A stretch of DNA of 64,000 nucleotides from contig BDDC01000087.1 of NCBI GenBank assembly GCA_001662425.1, positions 2,972 to 66,971 of the forward strand, read 5' to 3'. Positions 10,164 through 22,132 of the stretch are shown piece by piece. The translations under genes and the position numbers were made by a program. A model generated the notes under the pieces. The model was not told where the DNA came from, made no database searches, and saw nothing but the letters and a program-made list of their open reading frames with translations. The stretch comes from Chlamydomonas sphaeroides (lineage: Eukaryota; Chlorophyta; Chlorophyceae; Chlamydomonadales; Chlamydomonadaceae). Position 1 is the first letter of the stretch. Each line of letters starts with the position of its first letter.

Positions 10164-13100
10164 CTACCGCAGCATGCGCAGGTTGTGGGTGTCCTGCCGG
10201 CTCTGCCTCACGAAGCGGTTGGTAAAATAGCGCCTGACGGCGGGCAGGCAGGGGGGCACGTCGTTGCTGCACCTACCTACGGTTGGCCCCAGCCGCAGCC
10301 GCTGGGCAGGTGCCGCCGCTCCGCAACCCCACCCGCGGGCTACGACCTTGCCTCCCTTTTCCACCCCCACAGGCTGTGCTGCGGACCCTCATCCCAATCC
10401 CGAACCAACATGAAGGCCGGGTAGGAGGCCACGGCCAGGCCGAGGCTGAGGCCCGAGATCACAAAGAAGGCCGCGTGCGACTCCTGCGGCAGCCGGTGGA
10501 GGGGCGGCGGGGCGCGGCGAGGCTGGTCAAGCGGGCTTGACGCCCCGGACGTGATGTACAGCGGGTGGGCGCATCCACGCGCCCCTGTGCCGTCGTGTGC
10601 CCCGTCTCCCAGGTCCCCCGGGCCCTGCCTCGATGCCATTGGTGACGTTCATGCCCAGGAAGGCGGACGGCAGCGCGGCGACCATGATGGAGATGGAGGC
10701 GACCGAGATCCACAGGTTGACCTGGGGCGGGGGCGGGAGGGGCACATGCGTTGTTCGCCAGGGGGTGGCAGGCGTCGAGCGACACAACACAACACGACAC
10801 ACCACAGCAGGTCAAGGCAATCGAGGTCACATCGCTCTACAGGTGTTGGACACGCGGTCCCAGGGAGTGTGGAGGACATGGAGGCGGGAGCGGAGGCACA
10901 CGCGCATTGCGCCGCTCAGCTGGCTCACCAGGATGATGTGGTTGCGCGCCGAGTCCAGCTGCATGCGGTACGTTTCCCTAGGAGGTGGGGAGGGGAAGCC
11001 AGGGGGAAGAGAGAGGGCAAGGAGATGTTGACGAGGAACGGCCGCCCAAGGGGGCAGATGGAGGTCAAAGGATTGTTGAGAAGGAGCGGCCACTCAAGGG
11101 AAGAGAGTGCCGCCGGTACGTCTCCCTGGAAGGGCAGAGCGGAAGGGCGGGGAGGACCCGCTGGGACAGGAGGTGGTAGGGTTTGCGCCAAGGGCACGGA
11201 GGGATGGAGAGGGCTGGCCGGCGGTGGGGTCAACAGGAGCGGATTGCCGCATTCCGCTCCAGCTACGACGGAATCCTTTAAGGCAGCACACAGCCCCATC
11301 GGCCGCACCGTGTGGACTCTATGTAGTCCTCCGTCTCCATGAGGCTGCCCTTTATGGACTCCATCTCGCGGTGGTACGTCTCCAGCATGCGGCTCGCGTC
11401 GTCGATGGCCTGAGCCAGGGCAGGCGGCGAGGAGTGAGGGGGCCAGGGACAGTATGGGGGGGGGGGGGGCACGNNNNNNNNNNNNNNNNNNNNNNNNNNN
11501 NNNNNNNNNNNNNNNNNNNNNNNNNNNNNNNNNNNNNNNNNNNNNNNNNNNNNNNNNNNNNNNNNNNNNNNNNNNNNNNNNNNNNNNNNNNNNNNNNNNN
11601 NNNNNNNNNNNNNNNNNNNNNNNNNNNNNNNNNNNNNNNNNNNNNNNNNNNNNNNNNNNNNNNNNNNNNNNNNNNNNNNNNNNNNNNNNNNNNNNNNNNN
11701 NNNNNNNNNNNNNNNNNNNNNNNNNNNNNNNNNNNNNNNNNNNNNNNNNNNNNNNNNNNNNNNNNNNNNNNNNNNNNNNNNNNNNNNNNNNNNNNNNNNN
11801 NNNNNNNNNNNNNNNNNNNNNNNNNNNNNNNNNNNACCGCGAGGGACCGGCGAAGGAAGGCCGCAGCGGACGGCGCAGCGCCGAGCCGGGCCACAGCTGG
11901 GGCGCACACAGCTGCAGTCCGCACCGCTGCTGTGGGCGCATCGCCGAGGCACGGCCCTCAGCACGCACTCCTTTGCGCCCTAGCCAGCCCCCAGCGCCCA
12001 CCTTCTCCCGCATCTGCCGCCATCGCCCGCCCGGTGGCGTGTTGCCGATGCGCTGCGGGTTGATGCCGCGGCGCGGGGGCGCCTGCGAGCACCACGAACC
12101 CGGCCCTGCCAGGCCCGGCCCGGCCGGCCCGGCCGGCGACGGCGTTGCTGTGGTGGCGAGCTTGTCGTTGGTCACCACGGTGGTGGTCTGCGCAAAGGTG
12201 TTTGGCGGTTGGCGGTTGACGACGCGGTAGTGGTCGGAGGTGGCGAAGTCGGCGGCGCCCAGGGTCAGCTCGTGCTGTGCGCCGTAGTAGTGGCCGCCGC
12301 CAGCGCCCGATGGCGGCACGATGACGCCGCCGGCGGGGGTGTTGAGGGACAGTAGCAGCGAGCCCAGCGCGTCGTCGTCGTCCAGGAACTGCGGGGGTGG
12401 GTTGCAAAGGAAACCAGGTGGCAGGGGCAGACCGCAAGCGTCACGCGCTGTCGTCTTTGGGCGCCAGAAGCATGCTGCCGCTAAAGGGGAGAAGCACCCA
12501 GCCCAGCGAGCCAACTGTAAAGGTGAAGCGACCAGGAGACGGAGGGCAGGACCGAAGAGACTAGGGCGACGAGACTTGAGCGAGCCCAGCGCCTCCCTGC
12601 ACCCGGACGCAACGTGCGGGCCCGGGTTCTTGTAGCGGGGCATTGCAGCAGGACGGCGCCGAGCGGCACCGACTTCCGCACCCGGCCGATGGCGTCGCAC
12701 GTCTCCTTGGCGTCGTTTAGAACCGACGTCAGCACCTTCTCGATGGGCGCAAATTGCTGGATCTGGGAACCGGATGGGAGTGAGATGCGGGCACGCAGAG
12801 CCGAAGGGGTTTTGGGGCACCGGGTCAGGCCGCACGGCGGGCGCAACACAGCAGCACCGTCCCCGCGGACTACCCGCTAAATCTAGGGCGGGTAGTGCGC
12901 CAGCCCCAAAGGAACTCAAAGCCAGACCGCGAGCGGGGATGGAGCTATTCGGTGCGGGCCCACCAACGCGCCGGCCCTATGTGTAGGGCGCCGCACCGTG
13001 CTCTCGCTGATGCCGCCAAAGGGGTCGCCGCTGCCCAGCGGGCCCTCGCCCGAGTCGCCGCCGCCGCCCTCGGTGATGATGCGGTCCACCATCCTGACAC

Positions 13101-15433
13101 ACAAGGTGGAGGAGACGCACGGCGCGTTGGTGTGTGTTGGGGTGAGGTGGATGAGGATGTCGGGGGATGATGCGGTCTGGGACGAGGCGGCCGACCATCC
13201 TGTCACGATCACCGGTGGGTCGCTCCGGTAGTGCGCGGTGGCTCTATCCCCACCTCTGTCCCTCTGCACACGGAGCTGCACAAGCAACGGGCGCGGGGTG
13301 CTCCCAGAGCCCCCTCTCCCTTGCATCACCTATGGGCGACCCAGCTCGCAGCCCCGTGCTATCGTACGTATAACGGTGAGCTCCCTCCCCACGGGGCTCT
13401 GACAGCCGTAGCCACACTCAAGCTATGCCGGTCGCAGCGGCTGCAGCCGCCACGGGCCTCACCACTGAATGTGCGCCCTCCGCCGCTCAAAGTACACCAG
13501 CGTTACGTGCAGCAGTACCTGGGAAGCACGTGGCGGGCGGGCAATCGGCTGTTCGAGGCGTGCTGCAGATGCATGGTGCGCCGGTTAGAGAAGGGCTCGG
13601 GGCTGGCGTAGTGGGGCTGGCGCCGGCGCCCGGAGCTGTCGGCTGGTGCAGGGACGGCCATGGTGCGGCGCGGGCCTCACCTCGAGCACCGACAGCTCAA
13701 AGGGCACGTGGGGCTGGGCTTGCAGCACCTGCCGGCACGAGGCGGCGAGCAGGGGGGCGCGAGGCGGTTCAGCACGACGCGCCCTCTCGAGGCGGCGTGC
13801 ACGGCTGCCTTCTCACTCCAGGCCCCTCCCTCGCTCCAGGCCCCTCCCTTGGCCCAAGCCTCTCCCTCACCCTTGGCCGCACATCCGCCCCAGACCCCTC
13901 CCTGACCGCAGGCCTTCCCTACGCCCCAGCCCCCTCCCTCGCCTGCTGCATGGGCGCCAGGATGTCGTGGAAGTCGCGGTCGCGCCTGGGATTGCGTGCA
14001 GGAAGGGCGTCGCGAGGAAGTCGGACGCAGGCAAAAAGGGACGCCCATCACCAGCGTCAGGAGAGGGCAGCGAAAGTACGGAGCGCAGGCCGAGGCCCAA
14101 ACGCACTCAGGGTACTGTGCGCGCCACCTCCGCCTGACCAGGCGCGCGCATACACCAACCCACCGTCGCCCCTTGAAACGCTGCGCCCTGCGGGCTCTAC
14201 CCCACCTCTCCCTGCCTCTTGAGGAGCAGCGCAAGCACAAACCTCTGGCCAATGTTGGGTGCCCCTGCCGGCTTCCTCCTCCCCCAGCCCTACCTGTTCT
14301 TGATCAGCGTGCACTGGTGGCGCTCCACCACCGCCTTTATGGCCTCCGTGCTGTGGGGCGACGACGGTTGGGGGCAAGGACAGCTCTCGGCTCGGGCCCA
14401 GGGACAGCCCACCGCATGGGGCGCATGTGCCGGCGTGACAGGCAGGCGGGCGGCGACGGCGGTGCTTTCGCGCCTCCGCCAGCCCCTGCGCCCCTGCGCG
14501 CTCGCTTACCGAAACAGGATGCGGTCATCGCGTGCCTGCGGACAGGGCCACACAAGGACACGCACATGGCTCACGCAGATGGCCCGCAGGGCACCTGTAC
14601 TCTACAGCAAATCCCGGCCCAGCCAGAACCTGTGGCCGCCCTCCCTAGTTCGCGCATCGCGTCCCGCTGTGGCCTGCCAAATGCAACCAGCCCCTGTGAG
14701 CCTTGCGACCTCCCCCGCCAGGCACACACATACCAACGCGTCATCAACCCCTGGCGTGCCGCGTCATCAACCCCGGGTGTGCCGCGTGGGCGTGTTACAC
14801 TTGACTGATAAATATACACACATCTTACACACGTCCACGCACTGTGATGGTGGCGCGCTGCGGCGAGTAGCGTGAGTCGCTAGTGAAGAGCGACAGGTCT
14901 CGCGCGTGCAAGCCCAGCGCCGCGGCGGGCACGCCCAGGGTCGGGTCCAGCGCGCTGCGGCCGTCGGCGGTCATCACCAGCACCTAGGTAAGGGGATAGG
15001 CAAGGGGAGGGTTAAGGAGCTCGGCAGTTGCGCGTGGCTCGGCAGCGATAGCCGTTGATGCCAGGGACAACCGGGGTTACCGGTTGCCTGCGGCGAGGGT
15101 TCTCACGTCGAAGCGGGTGTTCTTAGAGTGGCGGCCCAGGATGTCCTGCACGCTGACGCTGGTCTGCACGGAGGGCCCCGAGCGCAGGATGTGGCGCTGC
15201 TGGGCCGGGCGGCCCGCGGGGGACACAGGGGAGCTGTCGGCACCGCTGCCTGCGGCTGTTGTGGAGTCTCCGGTCGCCGTGCTCAACAAGGCATCGCTTT
15301 GGTTGCGTGCATTGAGGGCACTGAGCGCGCCCAGAGCGCTGAGGCCGAGGCCACATTGACCGCTGCGATTCTGCCAAGTGACAGCCGCGAGGCCGGACAG
15401 CACCGCTGGTAGGCGCCGCCGTAGTGGCTGCAT
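10164..15433 (-). CDS. MRS2/CorA-type magnesium channel, probably organellar
   Basis: Two-TM Mg2+ channel subunit; family members work as homopentamers in inner organelle membranes. About 14 exons fit in phase: 15433-15107, 14983-14843, 14535-14510, 14350-14294, 13985-13943, 13728-13681, 13518-13463, 13093-12997, 12762-12670, 12388-12002, 11409-11309, 10977-10929, 10721-10629, 10483-10371, and 10233-10164 ending in TAG. The hallmark GMN triplet sits at the end of TM1 (PSAFLGMNVTNGIE), preceded by VNLWISVASISIMVAAL; TM2 is AFFVISGLSLGLAVASYPAF. Upstream family blocks are EAIKAVVERHQCTLI, HVPFELSVLE, FLDDDDALGSLLLSL, SRMLETYHREME and TEDYIESTR. The start is the ATG at 15433 with a transit-like leader. 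The exon holding FLDDDD has a Gly/Ala/Pro-rich extension of about 100 residues. Two introns fit phase only with GC donors (10628 and 13942). A 362-base gap lies in the intron between 12002 and 11409, so a lost exon there cannot be ruled out. Confidence 0.87.
11474..11835. other. Assembly gap (362 N) next to a run of 14 G
   Basis: All bases are N. The left edge follows a G14 run (11456-11469) and the short word CACG. The gap falls in an intron of the Mg2+ channel gene. Confidence 0.98.
13166..13205 (-). repeat. Partial copy of the acceptor end of a Mg2+ channel exon
   Basis: The true exon start at 13093 (minus strand GATGGTGGACCGCATCATC) is repeated here as GATGGTCGG, then an insertion of roughly 15 bases, then GACCGCATCATC. 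The copy also carries its own CAG acceptor. It lies in the upstream intron. Confidence 0.7.
14735..14786. repeat. Short tandem duplication in a Mg2+ channel intron
   Basis: The unit GCGTCATCAACCCC occurs twice in tandem, followed by TGGCGTGCC and GGGTGTGCC, in the intron between the exons at 14843 and 14535. Confidence 0.7.
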
Positions 15434-16101
15434 GCTGAGCGCGCTCAGGCTGTCGCAAGTTATGCGAACTGCGCGAGGCGGGACGAATTGACGTTAGCGC
15501 TTGGAGCGCGGTGCCAGGTACACAGAATTGTGCATCGATCGACTGTGTTTGCATCATCGCATAGCGGGCCTGGGCACTTCCTGACTTCCACGCAATGCAC
15601 GAACCTCGTCGAACCCTACACGGCCCTCGAGCCCCCCCCCGGCCCAGCCCGCCCCCGTCTGCGGGCCCCGCATAACATCGAGGCGAGCAGCATCTCGCAC
15701 AAATCACTGATATAGCAAGCTTCCGCAAGGGCTTCGCCGGGCTCACACCTGCCGCCAAGGGAGCGTCGGAACGTCAGCTGCGCTGCCGGGGCTCTCAGCG
15801 GGGGTGGCGACACCAGCTGCAGTTGCAAACAGCCGTACGTCCCCCAGGTGCTCACCCAATCGCCCGTGCCGCCTGCGTAACAACGCAGCCCCTCCGCTTC
15901 TCCAGCGCTGCTGCTGCGCAGCCAGATCTGCAACCCAAGGCGGGATTGGCGGAGTTCAGCGGGGCCAACGACAGCGGCTGTCGCTATGCTTTCTCCCCAC
16001 TCACCGCTTCGCGCCGGCGCTCCTTGCGCATTGCCACCGCTTCGTCGCGGCTCCCAGGGAAGCGCCAGCTGCAACCTGCTCCAGGCTCTGCCGCGGCCGC
16101 C
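15434..16101. other. Intergenic, Mg2+ channel to armadillo gene
   Basis: This is the 5' flank of the Mg2+ channel and the 3' flank of the armadillo gene, both on the minus strand. I see no supported exon and no clear TGTAA or TATA element. Confidence 0.5.
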
Positions 16102-18206
16102 TCACTCCTCGCCGACCTCGGGCGCCGCCTCAAACACGCTGTCGTAAATGGCCGACGCCGCCATGCACAGCGCCATTAGCCGGCCCAGTCCGCGCCGCTG
16201 GCCGCCGCGGCTGCCCGCCGAGGCCGAGCCCGGCCCCGGCAGCGCCGCCAGCGCCAGCGCGAGCTCCAGCTCGTGCTCCCCTTCGGCGCCGCCAGCGTCG
16301 GCCGGCGAGGACGACGCGGCGGCGGCGCCGCGCAGCTGCCGCTCGCGGCGCTGGGCCTCCTGCCGGTCCAGGTCCGGCCCAACGATGTTCAGCAGCGCGC
16401 CAGAGGCGCACACCTGGGCCTGACGAGAGGGGCGGCGGAGATGTGCGGTGTAGGATGCGGTGAGTGTTTAGTGCAGAGGCAGCAAGGCAAGGGCTAGAAG
16501 CCCCCGTGTTCACGAATTGCGCAGGAGCGGGCGGTGGAGGGCGTGGGCGCGAAGCCTGACACGTGGCCCCTCGGGACGGGAGGCCGCGCGGCCGCTGCCC
16601 GTACCTACCTGCACGTCCGGCGCGGACAGCAGGCGGGCCAGCGGCGGCACGGCGTCCAGCTCCCTGGCGGACCACGGCAGCACACACAGCGCGCGTTGGC
16701 AAGACAGGCGAGCATGTGGGTCGGCTATGGCATGTGGGTCGGCTGCGAACGACGCCGCCAACCTGGGCGACACGCTTCACGCGCCACGTGCCGCTCGCGC
16801 ACCTTATGATGAGGCGGCTGGCCAGCTCGCGCGACACATTTTGCAGCGCGCCCGCCGCCGAGCCCGACACCGCCAGGCGCTCGCTTCGCAGCAGCGACAC
16901 GAGCGTGGAGATGCCGCCGTGGCAGCGGATATCCCTGCGGGGTCGAGCGGGCAGGTGGCCCGGTGAGCACATGCGCGGGCCCGGGGTTGAGGGGCTATCT
17001 GCGTTAGGGGCTGGGCAGAGGGGGGGCGCAGGGCTGGCGCGCTCACCGGATGACGTCGGCGTTGGAGGAGAGGTTGTGGATTGCGCCCACGGCCCGCGTG
17101 ACCACCTTGGGGTTGCGTGAGCCCAGCAGGCCCGTGAGGGATGCGATGCCGCCCTTGTCGTGCACGTGCCTGGGGAGGTCGGAGACCGGAGCAGATGAAA
17201 AGGTGCGATGTAGGCGCTGGCTTGAGCCCCCTGCCGCAGCGGGGCAGGCGAAGGCCGAGGTGCGCGTGTGCGATAGGTACCGTCTGCTTGAGGACGTCGG
17301 CGAGATGGTTCAGCTGGATGGATGCCAGGTTAAGGTTGTGGGGCTGGAGCGGAGAGGCATGTTGCCCGGGCGCGCGCGGACGGGGGCACCGGCTGGCGCG
17401 CCCCACCTTCGGCCTTCCTCCTGGAAACAGATGCTTTGAATGGCGCCTGCCGCGTTGGCTTGCACGTCCTGCGGTGAGGCATCGGGGGCCACCGCAGTGT
17501 GCTGGGTCTGCCCGAGCGCGGTGGTGTGCTAATGCAGGGGCATGGTCGGACGGCTGCGTTGCAAACTCGCACCTCGTCGTCTTCGGTCAGGAAGAGCAAC
17601 AGCTGCTGCACGCCAGGGGTCTTGAGTAACGCCTCCACGTTTGACACCTCGTAGCACACGTTGAGCATGACGTTGGCTCCCTCGGCTGCTATCTGTGTGT
17701 GTGCGACAGCGGCAGCCCGGTTTTGGCAGCGCGATACGGGTGTCAGCCACGCAGCACAGGAGCCCCCGCGCTGGGTTCCCGGCCTACCCGGCCCTCGCCC
17801 TGGGTTCCCGGCCCCCGCGGCAACGGCAGTAGCTCTGGGACGTACCCACCTTGTTGTTGGCTGGGTTCGCCAGCGCCCCTACCACGGCCCGAAGGCCGTC
17901 AGTGCCGAATGCCAGGCGGTTGACTTGCTTCCTCGATACTATCTTCAGCGCCCGCAGCAGTAAGAGCAGCCACATGGCGTCCCTACGCACTACGCCTTGC
18001 TGCAGCATGTGTAAGAAGACGTCCACGCGGTCGTCGTCGGTGCTGGCAAAGTTCGGGCTGGTCGAAGGGTTCTCGTTCGCGTCGACGAACGACTTCAGCG
18101 CCATCTTCACACGTGCCTTGGACGTGTCAATTGTTGGAAGGCAGGCGAGAAACAGTTCAGCAACCTCTTGTGCGGACGCGGCATTTCCTATGGAGGCTGG
18201 AGGCAT
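16102..18206 (-). CDS. Armadillo-repeat protein
   Basis: Cytosolic-type helical repeat scaffold; the partner is unknown. Seven exons fit in phase: about 18206-17850, 17693-17573, 17468-17405, 17169-17047, 16934-16803, 16663-16609, 16419-16102 (TGA). The ATG at 18206 opens PPASIGNAASAQEVAELF with no targeting signal. Several ARM repeats can be read, for example VSNVEALLKTPGVQQLLLFL, VQANAAGAIQSICFQEEG, GGIASLTGLLGSRNPKVV, AVGAIHNLSSNADVI, GGISTLVSLLRSERLAVSG, SAAGALQNVSRELASRLI and AVPPLARLLSAP, each with the usual Gly-Gly-Ile and Ala-Gly-Ala-Leu-x-Asn features. The C-terminal tail is Ala/Ser/Glu-rich and ends EAAPEVGEE. It could be any of several plant and algal ARM proteins; no extra domain (kinesin, U-box, F-box) is seen. 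Confidence 0.85.
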
Positions 18207-18584
18207 TGTGGCACTGTTCGCAATCAAGGTGTACTCTAGGCTTGAAGAGGAAGCAATGATGCCATAACTCAAGCCGCGGGTTGCCCCGAAACACACACGT
18301 CCGCCCCCCACATCAAGGGAAACTCCCCTGCCCCGCAGACGCCTCTTGGCCTCTCTTCGTATCAAGAACGAAGCACACGCATCACAACGCCATATGCAAA
18401 TCCGAGAGTCCGTCATTTACCTCAGCGCTTCAGTGTCGATCGCGCTGCCCCAGCCAGCGCCCAGCCATCCTCGGCCCATCCCACCCCGCACTGACTCCGC
18501 CTGCCTGCATCCCACAAACCGCCACCAGCTTCAACCTCACCGCCCACCACCCTTCCCCTGTTCCCTCGCTTCCCAACCAGCCAC
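18207..18584. other. Intergenic, armadillo gene to ispE
   Basis: About 380 bases holding the promoter of the armadillo gene and the 3'UTR of ispE. It is C/A-rich on the plus strand. No further gene is seen. Confidence 0.5.
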
Positions 18585-21500
18585 TTAGTGCTGGTCATTC
18601 CACAGCCCGCTGTGCGTGTACCAGCCGTTGGGCTGCCGCTTCACCAACCGCGCCGGCGAGATGAACAGGTCCTGCGCACGCGGGGTGGGCAAGCCAGGCA
18701 CACTTGACGTCCTGTGGTAGTTGTTTCTTGTCGGGCACGCGTTCAAACCATTCATCCCTGCCCAGGCACCCTGGCACCCCCTCACTGATGCACCTCGCCC
18801 AGCTGTCCCCAAGCGCAGCCCCTCCCCCGCACCTTGTACTGGGTCTCCTGCGTCAGGAAGGCCGGCGCCTTGTCAGAGCCGAAGCACACAATGGTGGAGC
18901 CGCTGCCGGTCATAAAGACCGAGCGGAACTGGCCGCTCTCGATGAGCCGCTGCTTGAGGGCGGCGAGCTCGGGGAGGCTGCGGGGGTGGGGGGGGGTTGC
19001 AAGAGGGCCCCGTGACTGGCAGCACTGGGCCGAGTGACGCTACCACACTAGCAACGGCCATGCTGCGGCGGCAGCAGCTGTGTGGTGACGAAGGCGGGCT
19101 GCGCCGGGCTTCACGTATGACGTGACGTTGGTACACCAAGCTACTCACTTGTCGAAGGCGGGCTGCTCCAGGTCGTTCACGGCAGCCGCCTGGTCCACGC
19201 CCTGCGCGGCCGCGATGTCGGACAGCAGCGCCCGCGGGTCGGCGGTGGAGCGGCGGTCCAGGTCGAGCGACTTGAAGATGCGCGGCGTGGACAGACCCAC
19301 GGGCGGCTTGACCTGCGGCAGGGCAGGGCGGGGCGGCGCGGTGCGGCAGGAGCCGTGAGAAGCCGGCCTGAGGGTGCTTGGCTAGCGCAGTGGCGCAGCA
19401 GGCAAGCAGTGGCCGGCCCCGCAACGTGCGGCGGGCCGCATACACGGGGCGTTCCGCACAGGCAGGCGCGTGGGCGCTAGGATAACACCGTCTCAGCCCG
19501 CAAGCTGTTCGTGTGTGGCCCTGCCCAAGGCGTCCCTTCCGTTCAGCCCTAATGCCTCTGAGTGGCCTTGCCAGTGCCGCCCACTCCCAGCCCGCCCGCT
19601 TCCTCGCCACCGGCTCAGTGCAGAGGCGCAGCGACCACCCCGCATCGTAACCACGCCGGCAAGCGGCGCACCCAGCGACACCTCCTCCATTGCCAGTAGA
19701 CATGCACGTCAATCAAATCTACAACATACCGGCACATCACAACACACTATGACATGAGGCCCGCGCTGCCCACCAGCAGCATGGGCGTGTCCAGCGGCAC
19801 GGGCGGCGGCACGTCCTCCACCACCTCGCCGCGGCCGGTGCAGTAGGCGGCGCCGTTGGAGAAGAACACCGAGATGTCGGAGCCGATCTCGCCGGACCAC
19901 GCCAGCAGGTCCTCGTTGTCCGCAATGCCGCCCAACAGCCTGTGAGCGGATGGAGGAGGGGGCGGTCGTTGGGACGTACGCACAGCCCCGCTTCGGGCAT
20001 CAGAAGTGGCGTGGGGCACCGGCAGCCTGCTATGCGGCGTCGCGACCGGCCAGGCCCAAGCCCAGGCGCCATGGCTGGCCATTGGCGCCGCCAATCGAGC
20101 GCGTGCTTACTTGTTCACGGCGTACAGGGTGGTGGCGGCGTTGCCACTGCCGCCGCCAAGGCCGGCACCTGCCAGGGCGATGGGCGCCAGCGGAAGGCAG
20201 CAGCTCAAGGCCCCGATGCTAGACCCGGGGGCAACAACAGCGCGGCACGTGCGTGCTTGTGCCGTACATTCCGTACTTGCAGCATACGTGCTGCCGTACG
20301 CGACGCCGTACCGTACCATGCGGCACGCGCTTCTTGAGCTTGACGTGGAAGAACATGGACTGCAGCGTCTTGCGGCGGTACAGGTTGAGCGCCTGGCGGT
20401 GCAGCCAGCCAAGTGGGTATTAATATCATAATATTCGATGCTAGAGCCAACCGTGTGGCGGACAGACAGGTTTACAGCTTGATGGGGCAACAGCCCAACA
20501 GGGCTTGGGAGATGGGGGCGGAACTGGCTGCAATGCTGCCATGGCCCTGTCGATCAGCCCGCTCGCGGTAGGCTGCGCAGCAGCCTCCACCCTATTGGCG
20601 ATGGCGCCACGCGGCAGGGGGCAGCTGCACGCCAGCCCCCCATGCCCCAGCCCCCCAGCGCCCTGCCAATGCCTTCCACGGCGGGGCCAGCGCCCGCCCT
20701 CCATCGGAGGCCACGGGGCGCGGCAGCGGCCCGCACGGGGTGCTGCTGTCGGGGCTGAGGTTGCAGCGGATCACGCTCAGCAAAGCCGCGGCCAGCAGCC
20801 CTCGCCTGACGCCGGCGGCTGCAGGGTGCTGCGGTTGACCGTTACAGGCGCCGCTGCTCCTGCTGGCGGTATGCGGCTGGGCCGCTGCGGTGGCTCCAAC
20901 TGCCGTCGGGTGGCTGCGGCTGTAGGGCGCAGCACCAGGCTGGCGAGCTGGGCCGGTGCCGCTGCTGCCATGCCTGCTGCTGCTGGCGGCGGCAGGCGTA
21001 CGGTGCCCCCGGGCTGCGGCCTGGTGCAGGTGCTGCTGCGTGCTGTTGCCTGCTGGTGTCACGTGGCGGCGGCCCGGTACCCTTCCAGGTGCTTCACCCA
21101 CACCACCAAGGCCCGGCGGGACCGAAGCTCGGGCATGCGCGCCCGCCATGCAGCGCCCAGCACACATGGATCAGTGCGAACCTTGATGACCAGGTTGGAG
21201 TCGTCGGAGGGGATGGTGGGGTCGCTGCACTCCAGCGTGTCACTCAGCGCGAAGGGGCTGGTGGAGAACTCCATCTCGTCGCCCAGGTCAATCACCTGCG
21301 TGCGCAGGCAGGTTTGGGGCCGGAGGATTCAGCGCGAGGTATGGGGCCGGGAGACGTCAAGTAAGGCGCTGTGCGGGCTAGGCCAAGAAGCCTGTGCTGG
21401 CGAGACCCGGGGTGGCCCGATGGTACGCACGTGGAACAGCGACGCGAGATCGTGGTAGCCGTCCTCGCGGCGGCGCATGACCCGCAGGAAAAGGTTGATC

Positions 21501-21747
21501 TGCAGGGCGCAAGTGGGATGTTGTGGTATAGCGTGTGTAGCAGGGGCTGGGAAGGGGGTTCGTGGCATTTGGCACACACCTTGGAAGGCGAGAAGAGCTT
21601 GATGGTGTTGGGCGCGTCCGGCTTGTCCTTGTACAGCCTTGGCCTATCCTCGGCGCGTACAAGCACGCAGCGCCTTGCCGGGCGAACCGCGCTGCGCGCA
21701 AGCGTGCCGCGACGCTCAATCGACGGGCGCGTCGCCGTGCGCTGCAT
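18585..21747 (-). CDS. ispE: 4-diphosphocytidyl-2-C-methyl-D-erythritol kinase, plastid
   Basis: GHMP-family kinase that phosphorylates CDP-ME with ATP in the plastid MEP pathway to isoprenoids. Nine exons fit in phase: about 21747-21580, 21499-21431, 21295-21182, 20392-20317, 20168-20111, 19939-19774, 19312-19149, 18977-18833, 18671-18585 (TAA). The ATG at 21747 begins an Arg/Ser/Thr-rich transit peptide. Family blocks in order: SKINLFLRVMRRREDGYHDL (substrate Lys and the GYH motif), VIDLGDEMEF, ALNLYRRKT, the GHMP ATP loop GAGLGGGSGNAATTLYAVNK, IGSDISVFFSNGAAYCTGRG (with the catalytic Asp), VKPPVGLSTPRIFK, and FMTGSGSTIVCFG near the C-terminus. Length is near 340 residues, as expected for plastid forms. 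The ATP loop has Ser-Gly where most IspE proteins have Ser-Ser. It is transcribed divergently from rbfA. Confidence 0.93.
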
Positions 21748-22132
21748 GGTGCTAGCTCTATAAGACAATAGTTAAGTACCACAGGTCACAGTCAGAGAGC
21801 GAGCGTACTGATTGGGCGATCAAGTAGAGCGACGTCGCTTGCGTCAAGCAAAATGCAAGGCGCGCCTGCTAGTAGACCGAAAGTTAAGGCTTTCTTCGCG
21901 TCGGCAGGTTGCAGCGCATGTGGGCTTCGGTGGGCGATCGTTGCCGACTGCCCCAGGGGTCATCATGCCGCGACAATAGCATACCCAGGCCCCAACAAAC
22001 GGGATTGCGTGAAACACTGCCTGCCTGTCTTTCAAGTGCGTCCTCTTCTCGACGCGAAACCCTTGTGCATTCCGGCGACCAATTATACTTCACAGTGTCA
22101 ATTGAAAGCAGGCCGGTCCGAGAGCCTGCGCA
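21748..22132. promoter_or_regulatory. Shared divergent promoter region, ispE and rbfA
   Basis: About 385 bases separate the ATG of ispE from the proposed ATG of rbfA on the other strand. The segment is visibly lower in GC than its surroundings. A weak TATA-like word (TTATACTT, about 22083) lies 50 bases before the proposed rbfA start. Both products are plastid proteins, but shared control is only inferred. Confidence 0.45.

Noticed and set aside
9592..10233. Fusion of the Mg2+ channel with the EF-hand protein as one gene
   Set aside because: The channel has its own TAG at 10164, and an in-frame TAA without an acceptor precedes the ATG at 9864.
10925..12919. A 664-codon minus-strand open frame spanning the gap
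   Set aside because: It is open only because N translates as X. The true Mg2+ channel exons use several frames within it.
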